This document shows, in pieces, positions 52,420 through 60,920 of a stretch of 64,000 nt of DNA. A model generated the notes under the pieces. The model was not told the DNA's origin. It ran no database searches and saw nothing but the letters and a program-made list of their open reading frames with translations. How positions within the stretch are numbered: position 1 is the first letter of the stretch; each line of letters starts with the position of its first letter. A program made the position numbers and the translations under genes. Source of the DNA: Acidobacteriota bacterium (GTDB lineage: Bacteria > Acidobacteriota > Terriglobia > Acidiferrales > UBA7541); contig PMTV01000014.1 of NCBI GenBank assembly GCA_003167215.1, positions 62,001 through 126,000 on the forward strand, given 5' to 3'.

Positions 52420-52493
52420 TTTGCGTTCGACTGGAACCCAAGAATTTTGCCCACTCTAAACATTCCATTAATGGCGACATCACAGAGCGCGCG

Positions 52494-55367
52494 ATGAGAG
52501 GGCCTAGGATGATGTTGCTCGCCGTTTTGTTCGTGACGGCCGCGTATCTTTTCGTGTGGCCCGCAGCGAACGTCCCTTACTTTGCTGCGGTGATACTGCA
52601 CCTGGCGGCGGGCATAGCACTTCTGATTCTTCTGGTATTCACGCTGCGCGGAATTTTGCGCGGTGGTTCGACGACGTCCCGTATCGGCTGGATCCTAATT
52701 GCGACCGGAGGCGTGCTGGGAGCTGTACTAATAAAGACCGGCACGCGCCGCGACGAATGGCCGCTGCTTTACGCTCATATCGGGGCATGCGTGGCTGGGG
52801 GCGCACTGCTGGCCTCCGCATGGGCGGACAAGCACGGTTTTCTTGCGAGGAGGCCGGCAGCGGGACTGCTCCGCAGCACGAGTTTCCTTCTCCTGGCGGG
52901 GTTACTTGTTTTCGGCGCGCGCTGGATACGGACGACTTCCTGGGAGCGCGGGCACCGGATCGAAAATCCGGCGATCGCGCCGGCTTCCATGGACAGCGAA
53001 GGCGATGGGCCGAGCGGACCGTTTTTTCCGAGTTCGGCGCAGACTGCGCACGGCGGGCAAATTCCCGCGAATTATTTTACGGAGTCCGATTCCTGCCAGC
53101 GCTGCCACGCAGACATTTACAAAGAATGGCAAGGTTCGGCGCACCATTTTTCTTCCTTCAACAATGCTTGGTATCGCAAGAGCATCGAGTACATGCAGGA
53201 CACTGTCGGAGTAAAACCGTCGAAGTGGTGCGCCGGATGCCACGATCCTGCGCTGCTTTATAGCGGCATGTTTGACCGTCCGATCCGCGAAGTTGAAAAT
53301 ACGCCCGCGGGCCAAGCCGGCCTCGGCTGCATGATGTGTCACTCGATCGCAAGAGTGAAAAGCACGATGGGTCAGGGAGATTTTCAGCTGGAGTACCCGG
53401 CACTACATCGCCTGGCCGCGAGCAAGAATCCGCTAGTCCGGCGGCTGCACGATTTTCTGACCGAGCTAAATCCCGAGCCCCACAGGCGCGTTTTCTTAAA
53501 ACCCTTCATGCGGACACAAACGGCGGAGTTTTGCTCAACGTGTCACAAGGTACATCTCGATGTCCCGGTAAATCACTACCGCTGGGTGCGCGGTTTCAAT
53601 GAATACGATAACTGGCAAGCGAGCGGTGTTTCGGGCGAAGGCGCGCGGTCGTTTTATTATCCGGCCAAATCCCAGTCGTGCGCGGACTGCCATATGCAGA
53701 TGACCCCCTCCGGGGATGCTGGAAATGTCGCCGGCAAAGTGCATTCACACCGCTTCGTCGCCGCGAACTCGGCGCTGCCGTATGTGAATGATGACGCCGC
53801 GCAGTTGAACGAAACCGAAAAGTTTCTTGCGGACCAGGAAGTGAGCATTGATATTTTCGCGATATCGCCGGAAAGTACCGCGGTGGCGGCCGGTGCCCTG
53901 AGCCAAGCGAATGCAGGATCTTCGGTGAATCCGCCCACGCCTACACTTGCAACGACGTTTGCGGTCGGCGAAGAAGCGGAAGCGTCCATTCCAGCAAATG
54001 CTTCGCAAGAATCCGCGACGCCGGTCGCGTTGCTGACTGCTCCACTGAATCGCACTACCGCGTCGGTGCGCCGCGGAAAGACATATCGAGTGGATGCAGT
54101 TGTGCGCACGCGCAAGTTGGGGCATTTCTTCCCCGGCGGCACGGTGGATGCGTTCGATTGCTGGGTTGAGCTAAAAGCTGTTGATGACGCGGGCCACACA
54201 ATTTTCTGGAGTGGCCGTGCCGAAGATGATGGAAAAGGTCCGGTGGATCCCGGCGCGCATTTTTACCGTTCGCTGCAAATCGACGGCCATGGCAACCCGA
54301 TCAACAAGCGCAACGCCTGGGCTACGCGCGCGGTGGTTTACGTCCATCTGATTCCGCCCGGCGCCGCGGACACGGTACATTACAGGCTGCAAATTCCATC
54401 GAACGCCGGCGGGAAAATACATGTCACCGCCGAAGTGAACTACCGCAAGTTTTCCTGGTGGAATACGCAGTTCTCTTTTGCCGGCGCTCGCGGTCCGAAG
54501 GAACCAAGCGCTGAGCCATCGCCGAATTTTGACGACGCTCATTATGTTTTCACCGGCGATCCAGCGAAGATGCCGGGGGGCGCCAAGGGCATCCCCGCGC
54601 TGCCTGTTGTAGTGATGGCGGAAACTAGTGTGGATTTAAATGTATTGAGCGAAAAGGCCGCGGAACCTGAACCCAAGGTGGTTCTGAGCCGCGAAGATTG
54701 GACGCGGTGGAATGATTACGGCATCGGGCTATTTCAGCAGGGCGACTTGACCGGGGCCGGCGGGGCATTCGAGAAAATTACGCAGATTTTTTCCGACAAT
54801 CCCGACGGGTGGGTGAATGTCGGGCGCGTCCGCGTCCAGGAAGGACATTTGGCGGCTGCTCGCGAAGCGCTCGAGCACGCACTAGCGCTGAGTCCGCATC
54901 TTGCGCGGGCTCATTTTTTCTACGCGAAGGCGCTGCGTAACGAAGGCCACTATGATGAAGCCGCCGAGCACCTGCGCGAAGTCCTGGCGCAATATCCGCG
55001 CGATAGAGTGGTGCACGACGATCTCGGGCGCATCTATTTTCTGCAACGGCGATATGCTGATGCGGTAAAGGAATTCGACGCAACCCTCGCAATCGATCCC
55101 GAAGACCTGGAAGCAAACTACAACTTGATGCTGTGCAATACGGGACTCGGCCGCCCGGACGTCGCGAGCGAGTTTCAAAAGCGCTATTTGCGTTTCAAAG
55201 CCGACGAGTCAGCGCAAACGCTGACGGGGCCTTACCTGCGAACGCACCGGGACGACAATGTGGAACGGCAGCCGATACACGAGCACGTTTCTGCACTAGA
55301 GCCGAACCGAAAAAATAACGCGGCGAAATATCAGGGCGTCTCCGGCCGGGCGAAGGATTCCGATTGA
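52494..55367 (+). CDS. Membrane multiheme cytochrome c - TPR fusion protein
   Basis: The 957-residue protein has four N-terminal membrane spans (about 5-22, 27-48, 60-80 and 90-140, with a loop). An extracytoplasmic domain (about 190-560) has five c-type heme motifs: CQRCH near 201, CAGCH near 246, CMMCH near 279, CSTCH near 347 and CADCH near 395. This cytochrome c554-like set is followed by a beta domain (about 505-660) and TPR repeats (about 725-940; DLTGAGGAFEKITQIFSDNP, HLAAAREALEHALALSP, HYDEAAEHLREVLAQYP). Heme-bearing proteins of this build transfer electrons outside the inner membrane. The start is either ATG 52494 or 52509. It is coupled to the next gene by a TTGA overlap. Confidence 0.88.
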   Translation: MRGPRMMLLAVLFVTAAYLFVWPAANVPYFAAVILHLAAGIALLILLVFTLRGILRGGSTTSRIGWILIATGGVLGAVLIKTGTRRDEWPLLYAHIGACVAGGALLASAWADKHGFLARRPAAGLLRSTSFLLLAGLLVFGARWIRTTSWERGHRIENPAIAPASMDSEGDGPSGPFFPSSAQTAHGGQIPANYFTESDSCQRCHADIYKEWQGSAHHFSSFNNAWYRKSIEYMQDTVGVKPSKWCAGCHDPALLYSGMFDRPIREVENTPAGQAGLGCMMCHSIARVKSTMGQGDFQLEYPALHRLAASKNPLVRRLHDFLTELNPEPHRRVFLKPFMRTQTAEFCSTCHKVHLDVPVNHYRWVRGFNEYDNWQASGVSGEGARSFYYPAKSQSCADCHMQMTPSGDAGNVAGKVHSHRFVAANSALPYVNDDAAQLNETEKFLADQEVSIDIFAISPESTAVAAGALSQANAGSSVNPPTPTLATTFAVGEEAEASIPANASQESATPVALLTAPLNRTTASVRRGKTYRVDAVVRTRKLGHFFPGGTVDAFDCWVELKAVDDAGHTIFWSGRAEDDGKGPVDPGAHFYRSLQIDGHGNPINKRNAWATRAVVYVHLIPPGAADTVHYRLQIPSNAGGKIHVTAEVNYRKFSWWNTQFSFAGARGPKEPSAEPSPNFDDAHYVFTGDPAKMPGGAKGIPALPVVVMAETSVDLNVLSEKAAEPEPKVVLSREDWTRWNDYGIGLFQQGDLTGAGGAFEKITQIFSDNPDGWVNVGRVRVQEGHLAAAREALEHALALSPHLARAHFFYAKALRNEGHYDEAAEHLREVLAQYPRDRVVHDDLGRIYFLQRRYADAVKEFDATLAIDPEDLEANYNLMLCNTGLGRPDVASEFQKRYLRFKADESAQTLTGPYLRTHRDDNVERQPIHEHVSALEPNRKNNAAKYQGVSGRAKDSD

Positions 55368-57112
55368 AGAACGAGCGCCCGCGCCGGACATGGACATTTG
55401 CAGCGTGTGCTGCGAACGCTCTTGTGATTTTCTTTGCGGCCAGTGAGTTAACCGTAGCGGTGGGCGTGCCGCAAAAGAGCACGCTGCCCTCCGCTAGCGG
55501 ATATGCAACGCAATTTGAGGACGTGACGCGTGCCGCGGGAATTCACTTCGTTCACAATAGCGGCGCGTTCGGCAAAAAGTGGCTACCTGAAACGATGGGT
55601 TCAGGCGTGGCATTTCTGGATTACGACAACGACGGCTGGCAGGATATTCTCTTTGTGAACGGCACTGCGTGGCCGGGGCACGCCGGCCGCCACACGACTC
55701 TCGCGCTGTATCACAACAACCACGACGGAACTTTTACTGATGTCACGCAGAAGGCCGGACTCGCGACGGAAATCTATGGCATGGGAGTGGCCATCGGCGA
55801 TTTCGACAACGATGGCTACGACGATATTTTCATCACCGCGCTCGGGCAGAGCCATTTGTTCCACAACAACGGCGATGGATCGTTTACGGACGTGACGAAG
55901 AAGGCCGGCTTGTGGGGGCCGAACGAATTCAGCACCAGCGCCGCCTGGGTGGATTACGACCGCGACGGGCATCTGGATCTGGTAGTCGCCAATTACGTGC
56001 AGTGGTCGCCAGAGAACGATATTTATTGCGCGCTCGACGGAAAAACAAAATCGTACTGCACGCCGGAGCCTTATAAGGGGAGTTCGATACGTCTCTGGCA
56101 CAATCGTGGAGATGGAACGTTCGAGGATGCGACTCAGAAAGCCGGACTGTACGACCCGGCCTCGAAGAGTCTGAGTGTGGCAATCCTCGACACGAATCAG
56201 GACGGCTGGCCGGACATTCTAGTAAGCAACGATACGCAGCCGAACAAGCTTTACATAAATAATGGAAACGGAACATTTTCGGAAAAAGGCGTGCAGGCGG
56301 GCATCGGATACAGCGAGGACGGAATCGCTCGTGCCGGAATGGGCGTGGACGCCGGAGACTACGATCGTTCCGGATATCCGAGCGTGCTCATCACGAATTT
56401 TTCGAACCAGATGCTTGCGCTTTACCATAACGAGCGCAACGGGCTGTTTGTGGACGACGCGCCTCAATCGGACGTGGGCCACGCAAGTTTGCTGACGCTT
56501 GGATTTGGGTGTTTCTTTTTTGACTACGACCTCGATGGCTGGCTGGATATCTATATTGCGAACGGCCATATCGAAGACGCCATCGAAAGAGTGCAGCCGC
56601 GCGTGCGCTACGCGGAACCGCCGCACCTTTTTCATAATCTCGGCGATGGGAAATTCAAAGAGGTGACGACATCCGCCGGGGCATCTTTTGCCGCACCTCG
56701 CGTGGCACGAGGCGCGGCCTACGGCGATATCAATAATGACGGCGCGCTCGATGTGCTGGTAGCAACCAATGGCGGGCCTGCTGCTTTGTTCCGCAATGCT
56801 GGTACGACAAATCATAGTTTGCGAATCAAGCTAACCGGAACGAAATCGAATCGCGACGGAATCGGCGCTGTCGTGCGTGTGACCGCTGGAAATGACACGC
56901 AATCGCAGATGTTACGCAGTGGGTCGAGCTATTTGTCCTCAAGCGAGCTGGTTGTGACTTTCGGGCTCGCCTCGCATACGCAGGCCGACGCCGTCGAAAT
57001 TCGATGGCCGAGCGGGCAATCGGATCACTTAAAAAATGTGGCGGCGGATCAGATCGTGACCGTGGAAGAGGGCCGCGGGGCAATTGCGGCAAAGCCGCTC
57101 GCGAAACGCTAG
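55364..57112 (+). CDS. CRTAC1-type FG-GAP / ASPIC-UnbV exported protein (second)
   Basis: The 582-residue protein starts at TTG 55364, whose bases overlap the stop of the cytochrome gene. The signal segment (AACAANALVIFFAASELTVA) is followed by at least six calcium-loop FG-GAP/VCBS repeats (DYDNDGWQDILF, DFDNDGYDDIFI, DYDRDGHLDLVV, DTNQDGWPDILV, DYDLDGWLDIYI, DINNDGALDVLV) and an ASPIC domain (about 480-575; LTGTKSNRDGIGAVVRV, IRWPSGQSDHLKNV). It resembles the protein at 40666-42459. The close overlap with a cytochrome gene suggests an extracellular propeller that works with it; binding to, or shielding of, heme-rich complexes is possible but not shown. Confidence 0.9.
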   Translation: MKNERPRRTWTFAACAANALVIFFAASELTVAVGVPQKSTLPSASGYATQFEDVTRAAGIHFVHNSGAFGKKWLPETMGSGVAFLDYDNDGWQDILFVNGTAWPGHAGRHTTLALYHNNHDGTFTDVTQKAGLATEIYGMGVAIGDFDNDGYDDIFITALGQSHLFHNNGDGSFTDVTKKAGLWGPNEFSTSAAWVDYDRDGHLDLVVANYVQWSPENDIYCALDGKTKSYCTPEPYKGSSIRLWHNRGDGTFEDATQKAGLYDPASKSLSVAILDTNQDGWPDILVSNDTQPNKLYINNGNGTFSEKGVQAGIGYSEDGIARAGMGVDAGDYDRSGYPSVLITNFSNQMLALYHNERNGLFVDDAPQSDVGHASLLTLGFGCFFFDYDLDGWLDIYIANGHIEDAIERVQPRVRYAEPPHLFHNLGDGKFKEVTTSAGASFAAPRVARGAAYGDINNDGALDVLVATNGGPAALFRNAGTTNHSLRIKLTGTKSNRDGIGAVVRVTAGNDTQSQMLRSGSSYLSSSELVVTFGLASHTQADAVEIRWPSGQSDHLKNVAADQIVTVEEGRGAIAAKPLAKR

Positions 57113-57142
57113 AATGGCTTGGATACTTCCTCTGAGGATTGC

Positions 57143-60100
57143 ATGACGCGTTTGAAGTCGCGGCTGCGGTTGGCCCGCACAATTGTTGCTTTGCTAGTGA
57201 TAACGGGCGCGCCTGCCGGCGTTCTTCCCGGTGCAGCGCAGCAAATGAAGCGCGCTCATGCACCCAAATCCGCTGACCCAACCCCTGCTGAGCAGGAGGA
57301 AGCACGGGCAGCTTCGCACGCGCAAATCATACGCGAAAATAATTTCGGCGTGGCGCTGATGAACCGCCAACAATTCGAACAAGCGCTGGGGAAATTTCAG
57401 CGTTCTTGCATTCTGGAACCGCAATCCGATGTCGGCTGCGTGAACGCGGGAATCGCGCTGCTGAATATGCAGCGATTTGACGAAGCGCGGCCGATCCTGT
57501 CGAAATCGGCCGAGCGCGATCCTCGGAATCCACGCGTTTGGTTCAACCTGGGCCTTCTCGAAAAAGCCCTCGGCAATTCGGACGCTGCAATCGAGAATTT
57601 TCAAAAAGTAGCGCAGCTCGATGCGTACGATGCCGATGCACAATATTTTCTTGGCTTGGTGTATTCGCAAGAGCACGAATACGACAAGGCCATCGCTGCG
57701 TTCACGCACGCCATCGAGTTAAATCCGTTCCAGGTTTCAGCGGAATTCGGCGTGGCACAAGCCTTGCAGCGAAAGGACGATACGGCGCGCGCGAAAGAGC
57801 ATTTCGACCGTTTTCAGCATTTGATCTCAGAGAAACTCGGCAAGCCCGTAAGTTTTATTTATGGCGAGCAGGGAAAATATTCGCTCGCGGAATCGATGAT
57901 GCCCGCTCCCGAACCAGTACCGCCTGCTGTTCCCGTGCATTTTGTGAACGTCACTTCTCTTTCTGGGTTGCCGGTGCGTTTGGAAGCGACCCAAGCGGAA
58001 CAGAGGACGCCTTCGAATGCAACGAAACGGCCCGGAAAAGTGGTTCGCGAAGAAGTTGCACCCGAATCGGTAGCGTCTTTTCTTGGCAGCGGGGCGTGCA
58101 TTATCGACTACGACGGTGATGGGCGGCCGGATATTTTTCTGGTCGATGCGGACGGCCAGGGCAATGCAGCGCTGTACAAGAATGAAGGTGGCGGGAGATT
58201 TGTAAACGTCACGAGACAGGCGAAACTGGAAATTCATGGCTTAGGGATGGGATGCGCCGTCGGTGATTACGATAATGACGGAATGCCCGACCTCGCGGTC
58301 AGCACGAATGGCGGCGTTTTGCTTTTCCATAACGAAGGAAAAGGTACGTTCAAGGACGTTACCAAAGAAGTTGGAATTGAAATGGTCGGGCTCGCAATGG
58401 GCGTGACGTTTATCGATTACGACCACGATGGCGATCTGGATCTTTATGTGACACGCTTCAATGATTTTCCGCTCGCGAATTCCGCGGAGCCATTTTCATT
58501 TCCGGCTGACGCCACGGCTGCCGGAAATGTTCTGTGGCGGAATAATGGCAATGGAACATTCACCAATTGGACGGCCGAGTCGGGGCTCGCCGGTAGTGCG
58601 CCTTCCGTCGGCGCGATCGGAAGCGATCTGAACAACGACCGGGCGATCGATTTCGTCGTTACCGGATGGCAGAAGGCGCCGGTCGCATTCATGAATCCGC
58701 GCGAGGGACTTTTTCAGGCTACCACTCCATGGGCCACCGATATGCCGGCTCCGACGGCGGGCGTCACGGCTCTCGATTTCGACAAGGATGGTTGGATGGA
58801 CTTGGCATTCACACACTGGGGAACGCCCGGGCTGAGCTTGTGGCGCAACGTCCAAGGAAAATCATTTGAACGAGTTCCGCTTCCGGATTTGGAGTGGATG
58901 CGCGGCTGGGGCGTGGCGGCATTGGATTATGACGACGACGGATGGATGGACCTCGTCGCAGTAGGCGAGAATTTTTCTGGGGACGGGCGGATCGTCTTGC
59001 TCCGAAACGAAGGCGAGAAGGGGTTTCGCGACGTGACTTCCGAAGTGGGACTGGACAAAATTGTGCTGCACAATCCGCGAGGAGTGATCGCGTTCGATTT
59101 TGACGGCGACGGTTCCACGGATTTGCTGATCACGCAGAATCATTTGCCGCCGGTGCTTTTGAAGAACGAAGGTGGCAACCGTTACAACTGGCTGCGAATG
59201 GAATTCAAAGGCACCAATGACAACAAGACCGGGATAGGCACAAAAGTTGAGATGAGCGCCGGAGCGTTGCAACAGAAGTGGGAGATCACGGGCGCGTCAG
59301 GCTACCTGGGCCAGGGTTCCACGGATATTTTGGCGGGGCTTGGATCGGAACGCGGCGTGGACGTAGTTCGGCTGCTGTGGCCCACCGGCGTCCTGCAAGA
59401 TGAGATGGAAATTCCCGCGCTAAAAACGGACCGTATTACGGAGATTGACCGGCGCGGCAGTTCGTGTCCGATCGTGTTCGTTTGGAACGGCCGGAAATTC
59501 GAATTTCTCGCGGACATGATTGGCCCGGGGATCGTCGGACATTGGATCGCTCCAAACCAACACAACACGCCCGACCCGGAGGAATATTTCAAAGTTGCAG
59601 GATCGCAGGTGGAAGCGAAAGATGGCCTCATTCAGTTTCGCATGGTCGAGCCGATGGAAGAGCTGGACTACCTCGATCAGGCGCGGCTCATTGCTGTAGA
59701 TCACCCTTCGGACGTTGAGGTTTATCCCAACGAACGTTTCATGACCAATCCGCCGTTCCCGAAATTTAGAGTGATTGCGAGTTTCGAAGCGCATCCGCCG
59801 CTCGGCGCGTGGGACGACGGCGGGCACAACCTGTTGCCGCTGCTGGTCGAGCGAGACCATAAATATGTGACCAGCTTTGCCGACGCGCCGTACGCTGGCT
59901 TCGCCGCGATGCACACGATCGAGCTCGATATCGGACCATGGGATCCGTCGCGTCCGCTGCGTCTGCTGATGGACGGCTTTACCGATTATTTCAGCGCTAG
60001 CTCGATGTACGCGGCGTGGCAGGCTGGAATACAGCCGGTGCCGCCCTACGTCGAGATGCTTGACGATTCGGCGAACTGGGTTCGCGTAGTGGACGATATG

Positions 60101-60760
60101 GGATTTCCGGCCGGACTTTCGCGAACGATGATCGCGGATCTGACCGGAAAGCTGCCGCCGGGGACGCGGTTCATTCGCATCACCACAAATCTGAAAATTT
60201 ATTGGGATCGCATTCGCGTGGACAATTCCGCGGAGGATACGCCGTTCAAGACGACAGAAGTTCCGCTGGCCAAGGCGTATTTGCAGTTTCTCGGCTATCC
60301 GCGCGTGGTGGAAGGAAATCCGCGCAACGATTTGAGCTATATCTATGAGGACGTCAGCGAAACCGGGCCGTACACGCGGCAGACCGGGAACTATACGCGG
60401 TACGGCGACGTCACAGATCTGCTTCGCGCGCCGGACGACGAATACGTGATTTTTGGTTCCGGCGACGAAGTAGTGGTCGATTTCGACCCCACGCATTTGC
60501 CGGAACTGCCGGACGGCTGGGCGCGCGACTATTTCTTCTATGCCAACGGATTCGCGAAGGACATGGATTTTTACGCAGCGCACGGCGACACTGTCTCGCC
60601 ACTTCCCTTTCACACGCTCGTGCCTTATCCGTATCCGCAGGGAGTGGGCTATCCCGAGGATGAGCGCCATCTGAAATATATGTTGGAGTACAACACGCGC
60701 GGCGTTGCGGGCCCTGCGGGCGACAGCTTCCGATTCGATTACCCGGAAAAGCAGCCCTGA
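57143..60760 (+). CDS. Large TPR - FG-GAP - ASPIC protein with an extra C-terminal domain
   Basis: From ATG 57143 (TGAGGA upstream) the protein has 1205 residues. A signal peptide (ARTIVALLVITGAPAGVLPG) leads to four or five TPR units (about 65-230; AIENFQKVAQLDAYDADAQY), an FG-GAP/VCBS propeller (about 300-660; DYDGDGRPDIFL, DYDNDGMPDLAV, DYDHDGDLDLYV, DFDKDGWMDLAF, DYDDDGWMDLVA, DFDGDGSTDLLI) and an ASPIC domain (about 670-760). A further domain of about 430 residues (772-1205) begins SCPIVFVWNGRKFEFLADMI and is rich in aromatic and acidic residues. It recurs behind ASPIC in other CRTAC1-like proteins but has no known role. It is the third gene of the cytochrome operon. Confidence 0.88.
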   Translation: MTRLKSRLRLARTIVALLVITGAPAGVLPGAAQQMKRAHAPKSADPTPAEQEEARAASHAQIIRENNFGVALMNRQQFEQALGKFQRSCILEPQSDVGCVNAGIALLNMQRFDEARPILSKSAERDPRNPRVWFNLGLLEKALGNSDAAIENFQKVAQLDAYDADAQYFLGLVYSQEHEYDKAIAAFTHAIELNPFQVSAEFGVAQALQRKDDTARAKEHFDRFQHLISEKLGKPVSFIYGEQGKYSLAESMMPAPEPVPPAVPVHFVNVTSLSGLPVRLEATQAEQRTPSNATKRPGKVVREEVAPESVASFLGSGACIIDYDGDGRPDIFLVDADGQGNAALYKNEGGGRFVNVTRQAKLEIHGLGMGCAVGDYDNDGMPDLAVSTNGGVLLFHNEGKGTFKDVTKEVGIEMVGLAMGVTFIDYDHDGDLDLYVTRFNDFPLANSAEPFSFPADATAAGNVLWRNNGNGTFTNWTAESGLAGSAPSVGAIGSDLNNDRAIDFVVTGWQKAPVAFMNPREGLFQATTPWATDMPAPTAGVTALDFDKDGWMDLAFTHWGTPGLSLWRNVQGKSFERVPLPDLEWMRGWGVAALDYDDDGWMDLVAVGENFSGDGRIVLLRNEGEKGFRDVTSEVGLDKIVLHNPRGVIAFDFDGDGSTDLLITQNHLPPVLLKNEGGNRYNWLRMEFKGTNDNKTGIGTKVEMSAGALQQKWEITGASGYLGQGSTDILAGLGSERGVDVVRLLWPTGVLQDEMEIPALKTDRITEIDRRGSSCPIVFVWNGRKFEFLADMIGPGIVGHWIAPNQHNTPDPEEYFKVAGSQVEAKDGLIQFRMVEPMEELDYLDQARLIAVDHPSDVEVYPNERFMTNPPFPKFRVIASFEAHPPLGAWDDGGHNLLPLLVERDHKYVTSFADAPYAGFAAMHTIELDIGPWDPSRPLRLLMDGFTDYFSASSMYAAWQAGIQPVPPYVEMLDDSANWVRVVDDMGFPAGLSRTMIADLTGKLPPGTRFIRITTNLKIYWDRIRVDNSAEDTPFKTTEVPLAKAYLQFLGYPRVVEGNPRNDLSYIYEDVSETGPYTRQTGNYTRYGDVTDLLRAPDDEYVIFGSGDEVVVDFDPTHLPELPDGWARDYFFYANGFAKDMDFYAAHGDTVSPLPFHTLVPYPYPQGVGYPEDERHLKYMLEYNTRGVAGPAGDSFRFDYPEKQP

Positions 60761-60920
60761 TTTAGGGTCGCGTGATTTAAACTGGGTCGCCATTGGGAAA
60801 TCTCTAACGAGTTCCAGCTCAACGCACTTTGCCGTTTCCACTAAGTCCTCATGGCTTGATTGCAGGCGGGTGGCGTGATAATTTTGTATCTTCATTCGGA
60901 ATTGCAGCAAACCACTCACG

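Noticed and set aside
59420..60919. A 499-codon minus-strand frame under the large FG-GAP gene
   Set aside because: Complement of a long high-GC gene; no signal, family or ribosome site.
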